DNA of 28,322 nt from an uncultured Candidatus Saccharibacteria bacterium (GCA_937906385.1 CALCYQ010000008.1:1-28322), one strand, 5' to 3'. Positions 20,780 to 28,083 are shown, counted from the first letter of the stretch. A program made the numbers and translations. Notes: generated from the letters alone by a model not told the origin.

Positions 20780-22402
20780 ATGGCAAAGAAAGTATTCTAT
20801 GATGCTGAAGCCCGCGAGAAAGTTCTCGGTGGTGCCAAGGCGCTCTATGATGCCGTCAAAGTTACTTTTGGCCCAAAAGGCCGCAACGTCGTAATTGAAA
20901 AAAGCTACGGCGCTCCAACCATCACGCATGATGGCGTGACTGTCGCTGAAGCTATCGATCTTGGCAACGATGATGACGAAACGCTTGGTTATCAACTTGG
21001 CGCTAAACTCATCAAAACCGCTGCCCAAAAACTCAATAAAGTTGCCGGCGATGGCACCACGACCGTTACCGTATTGACTTACAACATCATCGCCGAAGCC
21101 AATAAGCTTATTGCTGCCGGCCACAATCCAATGGACCTCCGCAAAGGCATTGAAGCTGCCGGCGCCGAAATCGTTAAAGGTATCAATAAAACCGCCGAAA
21201 AAATCGATGGCGATAGTCAAAAAATCGCTGAAGTCGCCACTATTTCTGCTGGCGATGCCGAAATCGGCAAACTTATCGCTGATGTTATCGAAAAGATTGG
21301 CAAAGATGGTGTCGTCACCGTTGAGCAAGGCCAAGGCCTCGAAATGCAATCCGAAATTACCGAAGGCTATACCTATGATAAGGGTTTTGCTTCCGCTTTC
21401 TTCGTTACTGATCCAAACCGTCAAGAAGCTACTTTTGATAAACCAGACATTCTTATCACCGATAAGAAAATCTCTGCCGTCAACGATATCGTTCCTTTCC
21501 TTGAAAAGATGGCTCAAACTGGCCGCAAAGACCTCGTCATCATCGCTGAAGAAGTTGAAGGCGAAGCACTTAGCGTTCTCGTTCTCAATAAGCTTAAAGG
21601 CGTCTTCAACACGCTCGTTTTGAAGGCCCCAGCTTTCGGCGATCGCCGCAAGGAAATCATGGAAGACATCGCTATTCTGACTGGCGCTACCGTCGTTTCC
21701 GCCGATAAAGGCATGAGTCTTGAAAACTCCGGCCTCGAAGTTCTCGGTTCCGCTCATAAGATTATCGCTACTAAAGACGAAACCACCATCATTAAGGGTG
21801 CTGGCAAACCAGCCGAAGTTAAGGCTCGCATTGCGCAAATTGAAGCTCAAGCCGAAGCTTCTACTTCCGATTACGAAACTGGCGAATTCAACAAACGCGC
21901 CGCCGCCCTTAAGGGTCGCGTCGCCGTCATTAAAGTTGGTGGTGCTACCGAAACTGAAATCGACGAAAAGAAATATCGCGTCGACGATGCGGTTGCCGCT
22001 ACTAAAGCTGCACTCGACGAAGGCATCGTTCCGGGCGGCGGTGTCACGCTCGTCAATCTCGCTAAGAAATTGAAAGACGACAACGCTGGCACTACTATCG
22101 TGAAGAACGCGCTTAAGGCCCCATTCATCCAGATTACCGAAAATGCTGGTCTTAATAGCCAAGCTCTCCTCGCACAAGTTGAAGCTGCTAAAGACGGGCA
22201 AGGCATTAACGTCATGACACCAGATAAAGGCCTTATCGACCTCAAGAAAGAGGGCGTTATTGATCCAGCTCGCGTCACCCGCGAAGCCGTTCAGAATGCC
22301 GTCAGCATTGCTGCGACAACTATCACTATGGGCGCGCTCATTGTTGACCTCCCAGAAAAGAACCCAGCCCCAGCCGGTGGCGACATGGGTGGAATGTACT
22401 AG
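20780..22402 (+). CDS. groEL: Chaperonin GroEL
   Basis: This 540-aa chaperonin is the ATP-driven folding ring. It contains VTFGPKGRNVVIEKSYGAP, HDGVTVAEAI, GDGTTTVTVL with the catalytic Asp region, the apical-domain segment with EVEGEALSVLVLNKL and AFGDRRKEIMEDIA, EGIVPGGGVTLVN, and a Gly/Met-rich tail ending GGDMGGMY. Length and motifs are normal. AAGGAG precedes the ATG. It ends in a strong terminator. HrcA/CIRCE regulation through the shared promoter is expected. Confidence 0.98.
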   Translation: MAKKVFYDAEAREKVLGGAKALYDAVKVTFGPKGRNVVIEKSYGAPTITHDGVTVAEAIDLGNDDDETLGYQLGAKLIKTAAQKLNKVAGDGTTTVTVLTYNIIAEANKLIAAGHNPMDLRKGIEAAGAEIVKGINKTAEKIDGDSQKIAEVATISAGDAEIGKLIADVIEKIGKDGVVTVEQGQGLEMQSEITEGYTYDKGFASAFFVTDPNRQEATFDKPDILITDKKISAVNDIVPFLEKMAQTGRKDLVIIAEEVEGEALSVLVLNKLKGVFNTLVLKAPAFGDRRKEIMEDIAILTGATVVSADKGMSLENSGLEVLGSAHKIIATKDETTIIKGAGKPAEVKARIAQIEAQAEASTSDYETGEFNKRAAALKGRVAVIKVGGATETEIDEKKYRVDDAVAATKAALDEGIVPGGGVTLVNLAKKLKDDNAGTTIVKNALKAPFIQITENAGLNSQALLAQVEAAKDGQGINVMTPDKGLIDLKKEGVIDPARVTREAVQNAVSIAATTITMGALIVDLPEKNPAPAGGDMGGMY

Positions 22403-22430
22403 AAACATCTCCTAAAAACCTCACACCAAA

Positions 22431-22457
22431 ATACCCCCGCAAGGGGGTATTTTTTTA
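22431..22457 (+). terminator. Intrinsic terminator of groESL
   Basis: ATACCCCC pairs with GGGGGTAT over a GCAA tetraloop, followed by seven T. Confidence 0.92.
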
Positions 22458-22462
22458 TCACC

Positions 22463-22491
22463 TTGATTTAATCTTTATACGATGTTATACT
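22463..22491 (+). promoter_or_regulatory. Sigma70-type promoter of the zinc-ribbon gene
   Basis: TTGATT (22463-22468), a 17-bp spacer and TATACT (22486-22491). The predicted +1 is about 22498, giving a 50-nt leader. Confidence 0.75.
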
Positions 22492-22547
22492 CGTTAAGCT
22501 TTCGCAACCAAAGAGTTCTTTTTACATATCGAAAGGAAGGTGGAATT

Positions 22548-22751
22548 GTGAGCATTTTGTCTTTTCTTAAAAGCATCGCTCGGCGACGCAAGATCACCAA
22601 ATCAACCAAGAACGACATTTGTTCAAACATCAAAAGTGCAGGGCGCATCTGCCCCTACTGTGGCGGTAGTGGCCTGCGCAATGACACCCGGATGTATCCG
22701 GTTCAACTCCGTTGCAGCGTCTGTGGCGGCCGTGGCCGCATCCCGTTCTGA
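22548..22751 (+). CDS. Small DnaJ-type zinc-ribbon protein (CxxCxGxG pair)
   Basis: A 67-aa protein with a basic N-terminal half (SIARRRKITKSTK) and two CxxCGGxG motifs, CPYCGGSG (C35, C38) and CSVCGGRG (C56, C59). These resemble half of the DnaJ central zinc finger and probably bind one zinc. GTG 22548 is chosen because GGAAGGTGG lies just upstream and the earlier ATG at 22482 overlaps the -10 box. It sits directly behind groESL with its own promoter and terminator. A chaperone-related or RNA-binding role is plausible from motif and position but not shown. Confidence 0.75.
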   Translation: MSILSFLKSIARRRKITKSTKNDICSNIKSAGRICPYCGGSGLRNDTRMYPVQLRCSVCGGRGRIPF

Positions 22752-22772
22752 TATACGCCTTCAGTTCTTTCG

Positions 22773-22796
22773 CCGCCCCTCAGTGGGGCGGTTTTC
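22773..22796 (+). terminator. Intrinsic terminator of the zinc-ribbon gene
   Basis: CCGCCCC pairs with GGGGCGG, followed by TTTTCTCATTTT. Confidence 0.85.
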
Positions 22797-22821
22797 TCAT
22801 TTTAATTTTATACAAAAAATA

Positions 22822-22830
22822 TGTTATAAT
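22822..22830 (+). promoter_or_regulatory. Extended -10 promoter of the histidine phosphatase gene
   Basis: TGTTATAAT ends at 22830. The predicted +1 is about 22837, leaving a 28-nt leader with a GAGAGGTGA ribosome binding site. Confidence 0.65.
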
Positions 22831-22864
22831 ATATAAAATATTGCTCTTTGTGAGAGGTGATTAC

Positions 22865-23419
22865 ATGGCTACTACGCTATATCTTGTCCGCCATGGGCAC
22901 ACGAAAGCTAACCACGCTTTCTACATCTGCGGCCGTCTCGAATACCCCTTAGATTGCATTGGCATCAATCAAGCTCAGCATTGCCACACTACAATCTCGA
23001 GGCTCAATTTCGACGCTGTCTATTGCTCGCCCGCACGTCGCACACGCGAAACCGCACACATCGTCACATCCAGCCTCATTAAGCCGAATGATATCCAGTA
23101 CGACGAGCGTTTACTTGAAAGCGCATTCGGAAACTACGAGGGAAGTTGGGGCCCATTCAAATCGCTCCATCTTTGGAACTACGAACAAAGTTACACTAAA
23201 ACCCATCGTGGCGAAGAAACTATCCTTGGACTCGAAATTCGCGTTCGCGAATTCCTCGAAGAAATCCGCGCTAAACATCCCGACCAAACTGTCCTCGCAA
23301 TCACGCACGGCGGCGTCATCACGATGATTGACGCCATTCTCGAAGATCGTCCGCGCACCGGCCAATTCTTCCGACATTTTCACGTCGACAACGGCTCCAT
23401 CTCCGTGTTTTACCTCTAA
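22865..23419 (+). CDS. Histidine phosphatase superfamily protein (PGAM-like)
   Basis: This 184-aa protein has the phosphohistidine nucleophile motif LVRHGHTKAN (R9, H10), the second-half LLESAFGNYEG with its acid, and AITHGGVITMID with the second catalytic His. It matches the cofactor-dependent phosphoglycerate mutase-like/phosphatase branch; the size favours a broad phosphatase of the CobC/GpmB kind over glycolytic GpmA (about 250 aa). The start ATG 22865 has GAGAGGTGA 5 nt upstream; the longer frame from 22712 crosses the previous gene and terminator and is rejected. It is monocistronic, with its own terminator. Confidence 0.9.
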   Translation: MATTLYLVRHGHTKANHAFYICGRLEYPLDCIGINQAQHCHTTISRLNFDAVYCSPARRTRETAHIVTSSLIKPNDIQYDERLLESAFGNYEGSWGPFKSLHLWNYEQSYTKTHRGEETILGLEIRVREFLEEIRAKHPDQTVLAITHGGVITMIDAILEDRPRTGQFFRHFHVDNGSISVFYL

Positions 23420-23424
23420 AAATT

Positions 23425-23445
23425 GCCCGCATCTGCGGGCTTTTT
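23425..23445 (+). terminator. Intrinsic terminator of the histidine phosphatase gene
   Basis: GCCCGC-ATCT-GCGGGC followed by TTTTT. Confidence 0.9.
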
Positions 23446-23446
23446 G

Positions 23447-23824
23447 CTATTTATTTAAATACTCTTTCAAAACCCGAATCGATTTCTGATCTTTCGGTCG
23501 ATTATGTTGAATTTTCCACTCCAATTCAAGTTCCAACTTTATCACCGGATAACCATCCACCACTTCAACCTCGTCAGTACTAAACTCTTGCACCGCAACC
23601 TCTACATCTTCGCCAAGTTCCCAAAGATAATCGTATTTAGGCGATTTTTTGAAGCTAAACCTAGTCTTTAATTCCTCAAAATAATCCGGCCGAACTTTTA
23701 TATCGATATCTGCCGTTCTTTCTTTTAATCCATGCATCACCATCGCACCGCCCGACAAGATACAATATTTAGCCTTATCAAGCCGCAATTCATCCAGCTT
23801 CCTGAGATATTCACTTTTATTCAT
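23447..23824 (-). CDS. Nucleotidyltransferase-fold protein (MNT/AbiEii-like)
   Basis: This 125-aa protein has the N-terminal half of a nucleotidyltransferase fold: ILSGGAMVMHGLKERTADIDI, with the Gly pair at 25-26 and D39-x-D41, the two metal-binding acidic residues. A third acidic strand (VEVAVQEFS) follows. The C-terminal EWKIQHNRPKDQKSIRVL resembles the end of AbiEii/MNT-like antitoxin or toxin nucleotidyltransferases, which carry (R)PKD-like segments. No partner gene is adjacent, so a toxin-antitoxin role is not supported. A TATAAT box lies about 10 bp before the ATG, giving a 3-nt leader. Confidence 0.7.
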   Translation of the reverse strand: MNKSEYLRKLDELRLDKAKYCILSGGAMVMHGLKERTADIDIKVRPDYFEELKTRFSFKKSPKYDYLWELGEDVEVAVQEFSTDEVEVVDGYPVIKLELELEWKIQHNRPKDQKSIRVLKEYLNK

Positions 23825-23833
23825 ATAAAATCA

Positions 23834-23839
23834 ATTATA
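23834..23839 (-). promoter_or_regulatory. -10 box of the nucleotidyltransferase-like gene
   Basis: The minus strand reads TATAAT at 23839-23834. The predicted +1 is about 23827, 3 nt before the ATG. Confidence 0.5.
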
Positions 23840-23859
23840 TAATTAACAACCTTCCATGC

Positions 23860-23891
23860 AAAAATACCACCGGAGGAGTGGTGGTATTTTC
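23860..23891 (-). terminator. Intrinsic terminator of the 23907 gene
   Basis: ATACCACC pairs with GGTGGTAT. On the minus strand it is followed by TTTTTG. Confidence 0.8.
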
Positions 23892-23906
23892 CTAGATTAG
23901 ATATTT

Positions 23907-24461
23907 CTACTGTGCAGGATTCTCATCAACTTTCATTGCAATACCGAGACGGTCAATAGCGTCTACGATATAAAGCAATGCTTCCGCGCGAGCTTTATCG
24001 TCTTCGATTTGCTTCGCAGCGTTATAGGCAAGCTCGATACAAGCTTTATCGTCCGTTAAATCAATAATTTCCTTATAAATCATAAATTTCTTCTCCACTG
24101 GGATTTCGACAGTTTCGAGAATTGGGCGTAAGTCAGTAAGGGCAGAAGCTTTCACGCGAGCTAAATCTGGATCACCGTAAGCAGCCTTGATGGCTTCTTC
24201 CATCACATTCTGCGTCTCTGGGCTGATAGTATTATCTGCCACTGGCGCTACCGTCGGTGTTGCTGGAGCTGCGACTGGAGGCATCGCTGCCGCGAGATCC
24301 GCCGCTGAAACTTCTGGGACTGCCATTGTTGGAGCTGCCGCACCAGGTGTATCAATACCCATCTGCGACATATCTACTGCGCCGGTCTGTCCACCGCCAC
24401 CCGTTATACTATTAATCGCTGCTTGCAACTCATCTTGAGTTGCCCCATTTGCTTGGTCCAT
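23907..24461 (-). CDS. Uncharacterised protein, Ala/Pro-rich N-terminus, helical C-terminus
   Basis: This 184-aa protein is not recognised. Residues 1-80 are Gly/Ala/Pro-rich and probably disordered (GGGGQTGAVDMSQ, then alternating Ala-Pro-Val). Residues 83-180 are predicted all-helical and acidic, with TPR-like pairs such as KFMIYKEIIDLTDDKACIELAYNAA and ARAEALLYIVDAIDRLGIAM split over the segment. There is no membrane helix. AAGGTGGG is the ribosome binding site, and TGTTATAGT lies about 45 bp upstream. It is a single gene with a terminator. A protein-protein interaction role is suggested only by composition. Confidence 0.7.
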   Translation of the reverse strand: MDQANGATQDELQAAINSITGGGGQTGAVDMSQMGIDTPGAAAPTMAVPEVSAADLAAAMPPVAAPATPTVAPVADNTISPETQNVMEEAIKAAYGDPDLARVKASALTDLRPILETVEIPVEKKFMIYKEIIDLTDDKACIELAYNAAKQIEDDKARAEALLYIVDAIDRLGIAMKVDENPAQ

Positions 24462-24503
24462 TTATTGCCCACCTTTTAACATTTATCTAATCTATTTTAT
24501 TCA

Positions 24504-24512
24504 ACTATAACA
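24504..24512 (-). promoter_or_regulatory. Extended -10 promoter of the 23907 gene
   Basis: The minus strand reads TGTTATAGT. The predicted +1 is about 24497, giving a leader of about 36 nt. Confidence 0.5.
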
Positions 24513-24520
24513 CGCTTATG

Positions 24521-24985
24521 CTAAATTCTCAACAGACGAATCAATCTATCAATCGCATCTAGCTTTACTGGTTCCATTGGTAAATGATTGCCAAATACGT
24601 CTACAATCTGTTCGCCCTCTGTTTCAGGAAAGGCCACAATCATCCTTGGCGACAAGCGTTTCTTCGGAATCAAAACAATCGAATAACGATTATTCTCATC
24701 GAGCACACCAAACGACTTAAACTGGCTAAAAGCATGCAAATTATTACCTTCTGATAAACCTTTATCCGAAAGGGAATAGTGCAGCATTCGCGGCTTACGT
24801 AGCGTATAAGTCAATAACGCCACCACCGCTACGATAATTAGCGCCAAAAATGAATATTGCTTCAACCAAATTGCTAAGCCGCACAACGCTAGAGTAACGA
24901 CTGCTAAGCCGATGTACCACCCAGCATTCTTCTTATACTCGACGTATTCCCGGGCTTCCCAGTTAATAATCGTCTTATTTGCCAT
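24521..24985 (-). CDS. Two-helix membrane protein of unknown function
   Basis: This 154-aa protein begins MANKTIINWEAREYVEYKKN, then has two adjacent membrane helices (about 25-65, WYIGLAVVTLALCGLAIWL and FLALIIVAVVALLTYTL) and a cytoplasmic PH-like beta-rich domain of about 90 residues ending in LDAIDRLIRLLRI. The WEA-x-EY entry followed by two helices is, from memory, common among uncharacterised Patescibacterial proteins. ATG 24985 is chosen because it is exactly the predicted +1 of the TGCTACAAT box; the frame extended to 25012 would run through that promoter. No operon partner is evident. Confidence 0.8.
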   Translation of the reverse strand: MANKTIINWEAREYVEYKKNAGWYIGLAVVTLALCGLAIWLKQYSFLALIIVAVVALLTYTLRKPRMLHYSLSDKGLSEGNNLHAFSQFKSFGVLDENNRYSIVLIPKKRLSPRMIVAFPETEGEQIVDVFGNHLPMEPVKLDAIDRLIRLLRI

Positions 24986-24991
24986 AACCAT

Positions 24992-25000
24992 ATTGTAGCA
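24992..25000 (-). promoter_or_regulatory. Extended -10 promoter, leaderless
   Basis: The minus strand reads TGCTACAAT ending at 24992. The predicted +1 is 24985, the A of the chosen ATG. Confidence 0.6.
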
Positions 25001-25045
25001 TTTTTTTATCAATGCAACAAAAAATGCCCTACATAGAGCATCTTT

Positions 25046-25138
25046 TGGCGGAGGGTGAGAGATTCGAACTCTCGCACCAGCTTTCGCCAGTCTAACGATT
25101 TAGCAAACCGTCCCCTTCAGCCACTTGGGTAACCCTCC
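25046..25138 (-). tRNA. tRNA-Ser (anticodon GCT)
   Basis: The minus strand shows acceptor GGAGGGT with matching 3' ACCCTCC, discriminator G and encoded CCA. The anticodon loop TTGCTAA has anticodon GCT, reading AGC and AGU. The long variable arm (ACTGGCGAAAGCTGGT region) is typical of serine tRNAs, and the T loop AGTTCGAATCT is intact. Confidence 0.94.
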
Positions 25139-25225
25139 AGGTTCATCTTATTTTAGCATATTTTTCGCTATCCGAAAAGACGCCTCATCATACCATCCTT
25201 ATGGTTGCAATCGCCTAACTTTTTA

Positions 25226-25233
25226 TGTATAAT
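25226..25233 (+). promoter_or_regulatory. -10 promoter box of pilin copy 2
   Basis: TGTATAAT ends at 25233. The predicted +1 is about 25240, about 27 nt before the ATG at 25267. Confidence 0.5.
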
Positions 25234-25266
25234 TTAATTAATTTTTAAGGATAAGTGTTGATAAAT

Positions 25267-25668
25267 ATGAAAAAACTAATTAAAAGTGTGGGACAAGTTA
25301 TAACAGGCGCCGCCGCCAGCGTTACTATTTTGGCCGGTCGCGCTATGGCTGCTATTAGCGATTACGAAAATCCAGCTCAAGCTGGCGCCGAAGCTGCGCG
25401 CGCAAAGGGAATGCCAGCCGAATTAGTTGGCGTTAATGGTGTATTTACCAAAATTACTAACACTGTCCTTTATGCCGTTGGCATCATCTCCGTCGTTATG
25501 CTAATTTATGGCGGCCTTCGCTATGTTATTTCTGGTGGCGACAGCAAAAAAGTCACCGATGCCAAAAACACCATTATGTATGCCATCATCGGCCTAATCA
25601 TCGCTATCCTCGCTTATGCTATCGTAAACTTCGTCATCAGCGCTGTTGGTGGCGAAACCACCGTCTAA
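25267..25668 (+). CDS. T4SS pilin-family membrane protein, copy 2
   Basis: This 133-aa protein has a signal peptide (MKKLIKSVGQ..., likely cut after AMAA near residue 29), a roughly 30-residue loop without Cys, and two membrane helices (about 66-88 and 105-127). They are linked by SGGDSKKVTDAKNTIMYA, a divergent form of the GDAGKVK signature. The start is uncertain: AAGGA (25247-25251) is 15 nt from ATG 25267 but closer to GTG 25255 and TTG 25258. ATG is preferred because MKK begins a typical signal peptide. The stop overlaps the end of the convergent comF frame. Predicted to sit in the cytoplasmic membrane as a pilin precursor. Confidence 0.85.
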   Translation: MKKLIKSVGQVITGAAASVTILAGRAMAAISDYENPAQAGAEAARAKGMPAELVGVNGVFTKITNTVLYAVGIISVVMLIYGGLRYVISGGDSKKVTDAKNTIMYAIIGLIIAILAYAIVNFVISAVGGETTV

Positions 25669-26336
25669 TTTCCGCCACTTTTTGCGACAATTATCGCATT
25701 AATATCACTTATCTTATTCTCTTGTAAAATCCTTGTTGCGTTCAACATACTACTTCCAGTGGTTCACACATCGTCAAGCAAATAGTATTTTCGTAAACGG
25801 TCTACATTATTCCTCAATTTGTAGGCTGTTTTTGCTTGTATCTGACGCTCTTCAAAACTCGCCCCCACCTGCATGCTCTTATTTACTCGCATTAATATTG
25901 GGCTCACTTTACATTTAGCCTGTCTAGCTATTTGGTGCGCCAACTTACTTGTATGATCGAAGCCGCGTTCACGAATATGCTTTCCAATCGTCGGTAGCGG
26001 CACCAAAAACGCGTTTTCTGGCACTTTCATGCATTCTACTATCATTTGCGCTATCACTTCACCGCAAGCCCGCACAGAGCGATATTTATAGATATTTATC
26101 AATTCTTTCAATATGCCAGCTCTCGCACCTAAATAAAACTGCTTATTAAAGGGAAGAACACACTTGCTACAACCCCCATTTCATAATGGTTTACCACAGG
26201 CCAAACAGCATTCAGCATGCGCCAAAGTGATGTATTTTTTACAACAATCACATAGAATTCCACCATATTTTCCACAGGATACACAGGTGTGGGGACAAAA
26301 TATTTCGCCCAAATGCCAAAATATTGTATTTTTCAC
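25665..26336 (-). pseudogene. comF: comF interrupted by two in-frame TGA codons
   Basis: One minus frame of 223 sense-equivalent codons encodes a complete ComF-type phosphoribosyltransferase, except for TGA at codon 52 (26183-26181) and codon 191 (25766-25764). The N-terminal zinc ribbon has CVSCGKYGGILCDCC and CLACGKPL, with the paired CSKC following the first TGA. The PRTase domain has PLPTIGKHIRERGFDHT, QVGASFEERQ, and the PRPP loop DDV-TGA-TTGSS, split exactly by the second TGA; a plausible C-terminus follows to TAG at 25665. GTG 26336 is the likely start, with GGAG 8 nt upstream. There is no frameshift. ComF acts in DNA uptake for competence. It is either a young pseudogene or a gene read through TGA. 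Confidence 0.75.
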
Positions 26337-26355
26337 AACAAAATCTCCGTTTTTC

Positions 26356-26384
26356 TTGATTTTAAGAGTAAACATCCATATAAT
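26356..26384 (+). promoter_or_regulatory. Sigma70-type promoter of the Hsp20 gene
   Basis: TTGATT (26356-26361), a 17-bp spacer and TATAAT (26379-26384). The predicted +1 is about 26391, a 34-nt leader containing GGAGG. No CIRCE element is present, so control differs from groESL. It is divergent from comF. Confidence 0.85.
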
Positions 26385-26424
26385 AAAGCTTAAGAGTGTA
26401 ATTAGTGGAGGAAAATCAATTATT

Positions 26425-26940
26425 ATGGCTCGCAAACAAGACGAAATGAGCTTAGACGATGAGCTCACTGCTGCCTTCCTCGACGAGAGCAGCGAACCTG
26501 GTTTAGCAGAGGAGGAACCGGTGGAAACTCCAGCTAGCGCTCCGGTCGCTACTGTCGAAGAAGAAACCTATATCGAAGAAGAAGGTGACGGTTGGGATGA
26601 CGTCGACGATAACGTCCCAGGTCAACTTGCTGTTGATGTCTATGAGACTGCGGACAAATTAATCATCAAAGCCCGCACGGCTGGTATCGAACGCAAAGAT
26701 CTCGATGTTTCGATTTCTGATAATATTCTTACTATTTCTGGCGTCCTAAACGGCGGAGAAGACGACAAAGCTACCCAATGGCATATTCAAGAATGCTACT
26801 GGGGCGAATTCAGCCGCACTATCGCTTTGCCAGTTCAGGTCAAAGAAGATGGCGTCGAAGCCGTTCTTAAAGATGGTGTCCTCACTATTTCCTTTGAAAA
26901 GGAAAAGGTTGAAGCCCCAAAGCGCATCACCATCAATTAA
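26425..26940 (+). CDS. Small heat-shock protein Hsp20 (alpha-crystallin family)
   Basis: This 171-aa protein has an unusually acidic N-terminal arm (about residues 1-65, with EEEPVETPAS and EEETYIEEEGDG) followed by the alpha-crystallin domain (from VPGQLAVDVYETADKLIIKA to GVLTISFEKE) and a C-terminal ITI (I-x-I) oligomerisation motif. Canonical points GIERKDLDVSISDNILTISG and ALPVQVKEDG...AVLKDGVL are present. Such proteins hold unfolding clients as oligomers without ATP. ATG 26425 fits the N-terminus; GGAGG lies 13 nt upstream, a long spacing. The longer frame from 26164 crosses comF and the promoter and is rejected. Confidence 0.95.
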   Translation: MARKQDEMSLDDELTAAFLDESSEPGLAEEEPVETPASAPVATVEEETYIEEEGDGWDDVDDNVPGQLAVDVYETADKLIIKARTAGIERKDLDVSISDNILTISGVLNGGEDDKATQWHIQECYWGEFSRTIALPVQVKEDGVEAVLKDGVLTISFEKEKVEAPKRITIN

Positions 26941-26959
26941 TTTTCACCGTCAATTCTAA

Positions 26960-26987
26960 TACACCCCAAAGCTGGGGTGTATTTTTT
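26960..26987 (+). terminator. Intrinsic terminator of the Hsp20 gene
   Basis: TACACCCC pairs with GGGGTGTA, followed by TTTTTT. Confidence 0.9.
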
Positions 26988-26991
26988 ATAT

Positions 26992-27018
26992 AAAAAATCT
27001 CCCCGCGAAAGGGGAGAT
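26992..27018 (-). terminator. Intrinsic terminator of pilin copy 3
   Basis: ATCTCCCC pairs with GGGGAGAT. On the minus strand it is followed by TTTTTT. Confidence 0.88.
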
Positions 27019-27034
27019 ATTTATTTGTTGTCGA

Positions 27035-27403
27035 TTAAACCGCCAACTGATTCAAGATGAAGTTCGTAATCGCGAACGCAAGGAGAACAATAATCAAGCC
27101 AATGATGCCGTAAAGAATAGTGTCTTTACCTTTCTTGACCTTACCAGCATCACCTTGAGACGTAGCATAGCTGATACCGCCGAGAATAATCATAATAACG
27201 GCTACCATACCAACGACAAAGTAAACTGCATTTAAGATCTTCTGAATACTAACTTCAAGCGTATCACCAGTGCCGCTATTCGGATCGACACTCGTTAAAC
27301 CACTTTGGGCTTTACCAACAGCAGCAAACGAAGAAGCAGCTGGCAAAGCAGCGCTAAATACAGTTGCGGCAGTGCCTTTCAAGATATTTTTAATTTTGCT
27401 CAT
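27035..27403 (-). CDS. T4SS pilin-family membrane protein, copy 3
   Basis: This 122-aa protein has a signal peptide (MSKIKNILKG..., probable cut after SFA, residue 27), a short Gly/Ser/Asp-rich loop, and two membrane helices (about 57-80 and 96-118). They are joined by TSQGDAGKVKKGKDTILYG. It contains no Cys. AAGGAG lies 10 nt before the ATG. It has its own terminator and the intergenic spacing of a separate unit. The signature is nearly identical to copy 4, showing a recent duplication relative to copies 1 and 2. Confidence 0.88.
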   Translation of the reverse strand: MSKIKNILKGTAATVFSAALPAASSFAAVGKAQSGLTSVDPNSGTGDTLEVSIQKILNAVYFVVGMVAVIMIILGGISYATSQGDAGKVKKGKDTILYGIIGLIIVLLAFAITNFILNQLAV

Positions 27404-27462
27404 TTTAATAATTTTCTCCTTATCTATATAAAAGATAACATAAATATAAGCATATTTCCATA

Positions 27463-27491
27463 CAAAAAAACACCCCCTCTCGGGGGTGTTT
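27463..27491 (-). terminator. Intrinsic terminator of pilin copy 4
   Basis: AACACCCCC pairs with GGGGGTGTT. On the minus strand it is followed by seven T. Confidence 0.9.
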
Positions 27492-27505
27492 AGATTCTAT
27501 TCGAA

Positions 27506-28006
27506 TTATCCAGCAATAGCTTGGAGTACGAAGTTGACAATCGCGAAGGCGAGAATCGCAATCACGAGACCGATAATACCATAAAGAATGGTATCTTTAC
27601 CCTTCTTAACCTTACCAGCATCACCCTGGGAAGTAGCATAGTTAACACCACCAAGGATAATCATCACCACTGCGACCATACCGATTACGAAGATAACCGC
27701 GTTAATAATGGTTTGGACCATCGTGTTGAGGTCGTTGCCTTTACAGCTTTCTGGGTTGGAAGCAAGGGAGGCAACCTTTTGGCAGGCCGCCAAGTTCTTA
27801 CCGTAAACCGTGATCACATCATCGCCATCCTTAATAGCAGAACAGCGAACTGGATATTCATCGCTCTTCTCATCTTGAATAGCCGAGTCAGCGTATTCAC
27901 CCTCACCAATACAATCTGAGATTGCCGCCATAGATGGAGCCGCAATAATCAATACCGCAAAGATAGCCAACGCGACTACCTGAATTGATTTTTTAAGTTT
28001 ATTCAT
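27506..28006 (-). CDS. T4SS pilin-family membrane protein, copy 4, with Cys-containing ectodomain
   Basis: This 166-aa protein is the longest paralogue. It has a signal peptide (MNKLKKSIQV..., cut near APSMA-A, residue 27), then a roughly 65-residue extra segment with four Cys (C32, C55, C75, C88) that could form two disulphides. The two membrane helices (about 101-124 and 140-163) are joined by TSQGDAGKVKKGKDTILYG. AAGGAG precedes the ATG. The extra Cys-rich segment is absent from copies 2 and 3, which suggests an exposed, stabilised surface part. It is a separate transcription unit with its own terminator. Confidence 0.88.
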   Translation of the reverse strand: MNKLKKSIQVVALAIFAVLIIAAPSMAAISDCIGEGEYADSAIQDEKSDEYPVRCSAIKDGDDVITVYGKNLAACQKVASLASNPESCKGNDLNTMVQTIINAVIFVIGMVAVVMIILGGVNYATSQGDAGKVKKGKDTILYGIIGLVIAILAFAIVNFVLQAIAG

Positions 28007-28083
28007 GTTTTCTCCTTCTTATTTAATTTCGAAAAACCTTAATTTAATTTTAACATAATTATTTTAAAATAATATCTACTATT

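Noticed and set aside
25665..26336. Use of genetic code 25 or 4 (TGA as Gly or Trp) genome-wide
   Set aside because: TGA ends murE and the 67-aa gene in ATGA overlaps with the next start and ends the zinc-ribbon gene before a terminator. Trp in all genes is encoded by TGG.
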